In this document: positions 26,001 through 35,000 of the stretch, in pieces
Numbering within the stretch: position 1 is the stretch's first letter
How the letters are laid out: every line of letters starts with the position of its first letter
Assembly (NCBI RefSeq): GCF_050436995.1
Contig: NC_134766.1
Location: 1,116,001 to 1,180,000 of the forward strand
DNA from: Anticarsia gemmatalis
Taxonomy: Eukaryota > Arthropoda > Insecta > Lepidoptera > Erebidae
Length of the DNA: 64,000 bases
Direction of reading: 5' to 3'
Position numbers and translations under genes: made by a program
Notes under the pieces: model-generated
Databases searched by the model: none
What the model was told of the DNA's origin: nothing
Seen by the model: the letters and a program-made list of their open reading frames with translations, nothing else

Positions 26001-29000
26001 AAATCAGATCCCACATTTTGACCCAGATAACACATGGTCAGCCAATACCGCGTGTACATCCAACATCAACACTACGTTACCTCGCCGGCGGGCCGCACTC
26101 GGTGCTGGTGGAGCCGTCCATGTCGGGCTCCAGCTCCGATATGTCCTCCCTCACGATGTCCGAGCCGCTTTGGAACTCTGACGTCGGCCGCGGACGAGTT
26201 AAATTAGCTGGAAGAGCAAGGATTCTAAATGTTTTTAAATGTACAACTAACAGACATAAGACAGTTTTATAAAATAACGTAATTTATTACCAAACAGCAC
26301 GTGCTTTTTTGTAATAAATTATGTTATTTTGAAATGATGAACGTTTATTAGCTGTTAAAACCGCATTGCAAAATCATCCAAGCCTTGAAGAGCTCGGAAT
26401 CATCAGTTGTGCGCCTGACATGTCGCTGATTGTTTGGATTCACATCCTACCAAACTAAGAAGATACCTACCAAATTAAATTTTGGAGTGGGCCAGTTTAT
26501 ATTTGTCGCCACTTTGCACACTCTTGATTCCATCAGTTTTATACACAGTTGGTCTATTTGAATAGAACCTCCTTATAAGGCTTATACCTTCATAATCTAA
26601 GCTAGCTGTAATACCATACCTAAAGGCCTGCAAAAGTCATGGACGGTTGGCTGCAGTCTTCCTAAGTGACAGTTGAGTGTAGCCGGGGGTGACCTGCCGG
26701 GCTCGCAGGCTATGTTCACGGAGGAAGCATGGGCTACAGTCAGACCGGCGCGGTACCCTGCCTCGTAGGTCGCGCCGTGGAGGAGAGGTAATTCGCAGGG
26801 TGCTGGAAGATATTAAATCAGATAAATATCACACATGTAACGTCCCATGCTGTTTTGAGGCTACTATATGTAAGTCACTCACCTGCTACACATTCAGGCA
26901 TACTGGTGACGGCCCACTCTCCAAGCCAACACCGTAGGTTTGTTGGTCCTTGTACGTTGTAACTGAAAATAACATTGTAAACGAGAAATACAAAATCCTG
27001 CACTAGCAGATCCAGTAGAAAGAGTCTAAGATTACTCTTTCTTATAAATTGCTGCCATCACTTAACCAGTTATGCCCTTAGAATAAAAAAATATGATAAT
27101 GCACTTCACCCACTTTAGTCTGAGGAACTGAAGTGAAAAAGGTATTAAGTACTTAATTGAATATTGATAGCTATCACAATTTTAACTTCACACGTTAGCA
27201 ATAAAGCGAGTTTGATTTGCTAGGAGGAAATACTTTGAAAAAAGCTTTATAAAGTATTTAACTCACCCATATTCACAAGAAAAGTGCACGACCTGTCCGT
27301 TAGGGACGGGGTCAGTCTCATTCAGTTCCTTCTCATCAGGGGTGCTGGAGCCGAGGACTTGGCTGGCTGTCATCGGGTGCCCAGGGTCCGCAGACATGGT
27401 GTAGATGCCGTACTCAGTTGATGGCACGTGGCATGGCACTGGGTGGATAAAGAATTGGATGATGGCAGTTCTTTCAAATCCATTTTCTTGCTGCAACGAG
27501 TCTCATTATTACGAGGTTTCGCATGTTTACGAGAGTTCAAAGGGAATAAAAAGAGAAAGACTGGGGGTAAGTGCAAAAGAAATTGACCAAGCAGTAAGAC
27601 AAACAAAATGCACACTTTACCAATTAAAGTCATAACAGATAATCCAGTTGATTTTCTCTAAAAAACGCTTAATTTACGAAACGAAGTCATTTTTATTATT
27701 TTGGCATTACTTATATTTTTTGTGTTTATTACTTACATATCTCGCACTTTGGTTTCTCGGGTTTCCATCTTCCTCGAACACATTTGGCTGTCGCGTTTGT
27801 GTCTAGGTTTAAACCGTAACCTTTGCCACAAGCCACTCGGACTATAGTACCTGGAATGAATGGGTAAATTGATGGATGATTATAGCGATTCTTTTAACCT
27901 GTTGATTAATTCTTCTAAATGTAAATTATAACGATGAACGAGGAAGTCATTTGGTATATTTTTTTATTACTTTAAGCCTGTTATGGCCAAAATTATAATA
28001 TTTAATCAGTAGTCGATTCAAACCGAAAATTTCTGTTGTTTGTAGTGGGACACTATTATTGTGACCGCAAACGCAGTTGCGCTAACAATAACCTATTTTC
28101 AGATTTCCAAATGTACGTCAAACCTATTGTTTCTTAGGGTTCTTTTTTAAACCTATTATAATTGTGTATTTCTTAATGAGCTGTTCCGAATTACCTGAAC
28201 TAAAAGTATTATTAGGATCCCGGCCATACTTGACAATCTCAATGTTAACATATGGCTCGCTCTCAATAGGTTCACAGGGACTCTTGGGCCTTCCCTTTTT
28301 GCCTCCCTTCTCCGTAGTGTTCTGTGGTGTTCCTCCTTCAGCTATATCCTTGATGTCTGTGGGGTCATCACCTTCGGGAGGCTGATGACGAGTCCTCCCG
28401 CCTTTTCCTTCTCTGCCGCTGTTAATATCATAAAAAATGTTTTTAATACCTGTTTCACTGCATTTAATTTTTTTTCGTTAGGAAAATGCGTTACTACATG
28501 TCCCGTTCCAGGGAGGAAACGGGGGTCTGACGGGCTCGGCTAGGCTAGGCGTTCCGGCTTTAAAAAAATTAGGCATATCGACTAAAAACCTGGCGGTGTT
28601 CCTTAAACAGTCAACATAAGGTGGCCAGGACGCGGTCTCTCCAATAGGATACTCTGCGTCCCTTTTTACTGCCTACTGCTGAGTTTAGGTCTTCCTGAGT
28701 CAAAGAGGAAGTAGGCTTCTAATCGACCTGGGCAAGTTCTGAATGGCTATTTTAATTTTCTACGAGATGTGGTTAAAGAACTCTCAGGCATGCAATGTTT
28801 CTTTAGCCCAGCAGCAAGCGATACAGTTTCAATATACATAACATTGAAGCTACTGATGTGTTGATTAGAAATTGAAACCTTAATCATTTGCGCGAGAGGC
28901 TAGCGTAATTCCTCCTACTAACTATTTCTTTAATGTGGATCTCTTTTATAAATTGTACTTGTGTAAAGGAATAACAGAAAGTGTACTTACGTTTTAGGTA

Positions 29001-32000
29001 TAGTAGCTGTAGTTTGATTTAGTCTGTCAGTCTTTCTACTCGTTCTTTTATCACGTTTGTCTAATATATTATCAACTTCAGTAGAATTCGTTTTATTGTA
29101 CTGTAAAGGAACTACCGCTTCTTCTTTGTTATAATCTTTGAAGTCATTTGTTTCAGACTTTAGAGGGATCACAGTCATATTATCATCTTTATCGATTACA
29201 GTTAAAGGTACAACTTTTAACATATCTCCGTTTATCTCGTTATTCAATTCTGTGTTCTCTGTCGTAGGTCTTAAAGTCCAATGGCTAGTGTCAAACTCTT
29301 CCAAATGTACCCCGCGTTTTATTCTAGCTTTAGTAGTAATTTCTGTTGGTAACGTCGTCACAACATCTATTTTACTTTCATCTCCTTCCAGTTCTAAATC
29401 AAATTCCTTCTTTTCATCAGAATTTTTATTTAAGTATCTTTTCCGTCGCTTATCTACATATTTTTCGAAGTATTCGTGTTTGAGTCTGTTGATATTATCT
29501 GCGTTCGTGTCTGTACTACTGCTGTCTGAAAACATACCTCCTTTAAGCACTGTTACGTGAGCAAGTTCATCATCTCCTTCACCCGAGTCCTCATATTCCG
29601 AAGTGTCTTCATGTGGTATGATGTCTTCTTCCTCAGGTTCATACACAGGCTGGTACGAATAAAGCCTATGTCCTATCGGTTCTCCATGAACATTATAAAT
29701 AGTATAAACAGCAGTCGGGAAATTCTCGTCACTGTTTTCGGGAGGAGTGTCCGGCGGAGTCTCTTCTTCGAAGTCGAATTTCTTCATGATTTTGAAATTA
29801 GCATGTCTTAGAGTAGGTTTGGATGTAGCGTGGTTGTATTTGTCGTATAGTTGGTCTAAGTATTGCTGGGTCGGGTCTGTTCTACGACGAATGTTGTTGT
29901 AGTATTGACGAAGGTAGGCTGATCTTCGTTGACGGATCTCTGGGTCTGAAATTGAACGGCGGCGTCGACTCCAGCGGATGCGTGGGTGTTGATAGAGGGT
30001 ACACCTAAAACCAATATTGGAAAGAATGCTCATCAACACAGTAGGTGTATGCACATTTACCTAAAAGACAAATGAATTACCGTCTATTTGACATTGACTA
30101 ACAAAAGTGTAAAAGATTGTAAAATGTTAAATATCTTGTTACGTGCCTGTTGTACACGATGTCTGTAATTTGATTAGAATCGGATTCATTTGGTTGATTA
30201 ATAGTGGCAAAATATGCACTGCAGAGAAAATTCTAAGGAATAATAATGAATGTAATTGAACTTACTTTGGCAATTCTCTAGGACTCCAGTGTCCTCCAAC
30301 ACACGTGGCTCCTGGAGGTCCTTCTGATAAAACGTACCCCTTCTCACATTCATACATAATTTGCTTATTATTTACAACCTAGAAAGGAGTATAAGTTGTT
30401 AAAGCATGTTAACCATAAAATACTACCTAAAAAATATGATATACCTACTTATTTTAATATTGAACCTTACCTTCTTGACATATGGACGGTAATCGTATAG
30501 ACCCATGTTTCCTACAAGTAGAACCTTTCCATTTTCTATATATCCAGGGAACGGACAAAACACTGCAACAATCAATATATGAATGTAAGTTTGAGTTTAA
30601 ATGCACTTTCTTACTTTCCTTTGTTGTTGTACACAACTATTTTTAATGGGCTGCCCTGTGTGTTTATGTATTTAAAAAAATCACAAAAAATACTCAAGTA
30701 AGTTAGTTAAACAATATTTCACTTTCCTAAAAGCTTTGACAATGTCTAATCTCCATACCTTCTTCGCACTTGGGTGTGTCTCCATTCCAAACGCCAAACG
30801 AACACACAACTATAGGATTGCCCTTCAGTGTAAAGCCATCTTTACATCTAAACCTCGCTTTCATGCCGTGTTCTGTCTTAGGCGCTATCACCATACCGTT
30901 GCGAGGGAATTTAGGCATTTTCTTACATCTGGAAAGGAAAGGATCTTTGATTCAATATGGAATGAATAGCTATAGATGATATATAAAATTAAATGTAATT
31001 AAAGTAACTATAATGTACATTCTGTGGATGAAGCTTGCACTTTTAATCATGCGGAGGTGTTTGAATTAGGTCGGTTAAGTTTTAAAAATAAGAATAAACT
31101 TATAATGTAGCCAAGTACGACCACACATAATATTAACAGGCCTCCGTTCTCTATAGAAAATGAAACCCGAAGTTAAAGAGGAATGTGGGGTATTTTGTAC
31201 AACTAAAATTTTCAAAACCTGAGGTTCACTTATTGTCGGGGTTCCCGAAAATCTGTAGTATGACTGGCAAAATGCTATACAGAGAGAAACTAAGGTGAAT
31301 TATTTACCTAGCAGGCTGACACCTCGGTATCTGTGTCCAGGTTCCATTATTACAAGTCACTGCTGCGTTATTGGACGGAAATTCATAATTCTTCTCACAA
31401 TCCACGATTATGCGTTCACCTGAAAACATAATTGTAAGACTAAAGCATTGATTTGCGTATTCTTTAGTCTAAATTATCGCCGATGTGGGAATTAATATTC
31501 CGTAATTATCTTGAAGATGTCCAGTTGTAGTTTGATACCGAAGACCAGCAAACTATGGGTGTAGTGAAAAAGGTCCGTTATAACGCTATATTATATTGCC
31601 ACGACATAAAGTGTAAATCTTCAAAACTCAATGCTTTTAAAGGGTGGCTTTGAAAGGGTCTTACCATGCTGCACCATAGTGGAACTCCCGACGATCTGTG
31701 TGTTGCCTTCGTTAGAACTGTTGTCACCAGTCTTGTTCTCAACTAACACCACTCGACCTTGAGACACGTGAGGCACCACGCATGGAGCTGAGGAAAAAAT
31801 ATGGGAATATAAATATATAATCCTATCTTTTACTAGGCTTTAGACTTTAACAAAGCATGCCTTTTGGGGACTGTCCTATAAGGAGATATTAGGAATTAGC
31901 TTCGAGCAAATATTTTATCACGGATGAACCACAGAACAAATTTTATCAAAATGATCAATTATTCACATTTTCGGGATTTCATAAGATTCACCAGGATAAT

Positions 32001-35000
32001 TCAAATTTTTAACAAACCCCAAAGAGGCTAATATTTGGAACTAATCATTGAACACGTTCGCTAGTTTTTTGTAATATTCAACGTCAGTGTCGACGTACCT
32101 AAACACATAGGTAGCGGATGACTCCAAGTCCCATCATTCTGACAGATGGCAGAGCCATTGCCCTCCATCTTCATCCCGTCCTGGCAGCGGAAGATGATGG
32201 AAGCTCCCAGTCCAGTGCCTGAGGATATGTTCTCCAGCCAACCGTTCCACAGCTGACCGGGGTGACCGCAGTTTATTTCTGAAATGTTTCAGTAATATTA
32301 TGATTAGGTTAAAAATACGATTCCGGTGTCTACCAGCATTGCTCTGAACTATTTAAGTGTAGATTTTAATGATTTCAACTATGAAACTATTCAAAAATGT
32401 GACTGGTATTATTGTTGAAAATACATCATCCATTTGTCAGTGTTGTGTAATGTAAGGAAGCACCGAACAAAGGCTTTAAATAATTGCATGTTTTTGGTTT
32501 AGTTAATATTGTTTCTAGACAGGTATATGCATAGAAAATCTGCAATAACTTTACCTTTACACATGGGTTGAGTGCCAGACCACTTCTTGTCGGCTCCACA
32601 GCGCCTCGTCGCGTCTCCCACTAGCCGGTATCCGTACTTGCACTCATACGACACCACGGAATTGTAGGCACACGACGTATACACAGCCTTCCCGTGGCGC
32701 GGCGCCTCGGGCGGCGGGCACTGCACCTGCGTTACCACTAGATGGCGACACGCGTCGCTTTAACGATACCCCGAACAAAACACAGATGGCGTTGTTATCA
32801 AAATTTTCAATAATCAACTACAGATCGTGCAGAAACATGCAAAAATAAAACAAATCCAATTATTTTTGTACATTTATTTCACTACAGCGTTAAAGATAGA
32901 AATTTACAATAAACATCAATACTACTAACATTGCTATATCATCTAATAGTCAGATAGGCAGTTACGACAATTTTTATCATGGCCACAGAAAGAAACAACT
33001 TTTGAAGTTGCAGAAAACGATAGCTTCATAGAATTTGAAGAAGACAACGTTTCTATATAACATTACTTTAATATACTACGTAATGTAATGGATGCTCAAA
33101 CACTCCCGGCATCTCCTTCTAAGCAGCATTAAAAGGAGAAAAAACAATCAGAAATATCCATTTTTGGCAAATTTCAGAGGAAGTCCCACTTTCGGCGAAC
33201 ATTCCCGCCGGAACTAAAACACATTGACATCTTTGCGAGCACTTTGTTCAAGTATCATGTAAAGACATCAAAAATAATAAAATGAAAGCTTAAACACCAA
33301 GTTCAAGAAACATATCCGCAAAAAATAAATGCATTAAAAGTGGGATTTCCATTATATTGCGTCATGACAATGATATTGCTCCGATGATAGCCATGATAAT
33401 CATTATTTGAAGCGTCATGCGAACTATTCCGATAATGTATAAACTTTTGAGACCATGCAACATTCCAAATGAGGGACAACACTTAAATCGGCAACTACAT
33501 TGTCACGAAGCAAGACCACACGCGAAAACTTTTGAAAATTAATAAAAAATTACGGATCTTGATGATGAGTCTTGTTATTTACAAATTATAAACACTTTCT
33601 CTCTGTTCCTTAACCTTTATAGATACTTCCCTAAATACTAAATACGTACTATAGAAATTAGACCAATCGTAGCAATCATATTTGCCTCATTAAGATTCTT
33701 CTATCAACCATCATCTTATTCATCTTCATCTCTCATTTTTGCATCCTCAACCTGAGTTCCTAGATACCTACTTATATTACAACTTCAATTTTCAAGACCT
33801 ATTTGAATCCTCTTCTACACCTTCTCGTCATTATTTAATACGCAAGCACTCAACGACTCATCACCAAAACACCTTCCAAAGACATAAATCAGTACTCACG
33901 GACACAGGTGGGTAGTTCCTTTGGTGCCCAAGCTCCATCAGCCTGGCAGTACCGTTCAGCCTTGCCTACCAGCTCGAAGCCTTGGCCACACTGCACCACC
34001 GCTCGGCAGCCGAAGGTGTGACAGTCAGCCGTTACCCAACCGTGGGGGACGTCGCCGGGTTCGCCGCAAGATCGTGCTGGAGATAAAAAGAAGTTTAGGT
34101 TATCAATATGAAGTATCGTTAGGGATGTTAGATTGTACCATGGCGTTCTATGGTCTCTATCTGTCTTTATGGGAAAAAGACGTGATATGATGCATGTATG
34201 TGTACAAAGTTGGCTTTAGGCCCTTTAGGCCCATTTCTGTATCCCGGTAAGGTAGACTAGTACGGTTAACTTTTAAAACATCGTAACTAAATAGAAAAAT
34301 GATTTATTTGCTTAAACAGGCGTTGATTGCAAAATCCAAGATTTAATGACAAATTACGAATATTTATGCCCATCAGTTTGGTTGGATTAAGGTATCACTT
34401 CACAAAACTAGCTTGTAGATTAATTATCAGGAATATTGCTGGGAATGTTTAAAGCAAAAACCTGCAGTTTTATTTGAAACTAAATTGCAGGCAAATAATT
34501 TACTACTTAGATTTACCCATCGTAAAGCATAGCGACCACTGGCAAACATTCATAAGAAACCGAAAGCACAATACCAAAAAACCGACGTACCAATTTTTAG
34601 ATTTGCAAAATTATAAGAAAATAATAAGTTCTAAAAAGTATACTCACGTTCACAACTAATATCAGGTCCATACCAAGAAGCCTGGCCGTCGATAGCCAGA
34701 CACTTGGCCCTTGGGAATCCGTTAGTGACGTAGCCGGTGTGACAGTTGTACTGCACCGTGGCGTCCAGGTCGAAGGTGCCTTGTTCAGGGAGGGCCGAGT
34801 GACGGGCGTGCTCTATCGTCGGAGGCTGGAGGCAGTAGACTGCAATAAGAGGGAAAGATAGATTAATATGATTTGACCGCATATGGAGCAATGGTTAAGG
34901 TGAATTTGCTTTTGACATCGCCGCGTAGCGTAAAACTCATTCAAGACAAATATTTGTGTAATGAGAACCAGTAGATATCATGAGTTTGGATGTAAAGTTT

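Larger units (their letters stand above)
22629..26080 (-). other. Intron 18 (3.45 kb)
   Basis: The largest intron among the exons seen, splitting CCP12. It holds a three-copy 16-bp tandem array (22933-22979), a short foldback-like fragment near 23965-24015 (gtcagcttgcgaccatagtc), and a copy of the 'tggttagtggtcaacc' repeat at 25530-25765. I see no further exon in it. Confidence 0.7.

Noticed and set aside
26081..26177. Shorter form of exon 18 from the gacgtcag acceptor
   Set aside because: In frame and possible, but the upstream gctcttccag has the better pyrimidine tract. It is kept only as an alternative.
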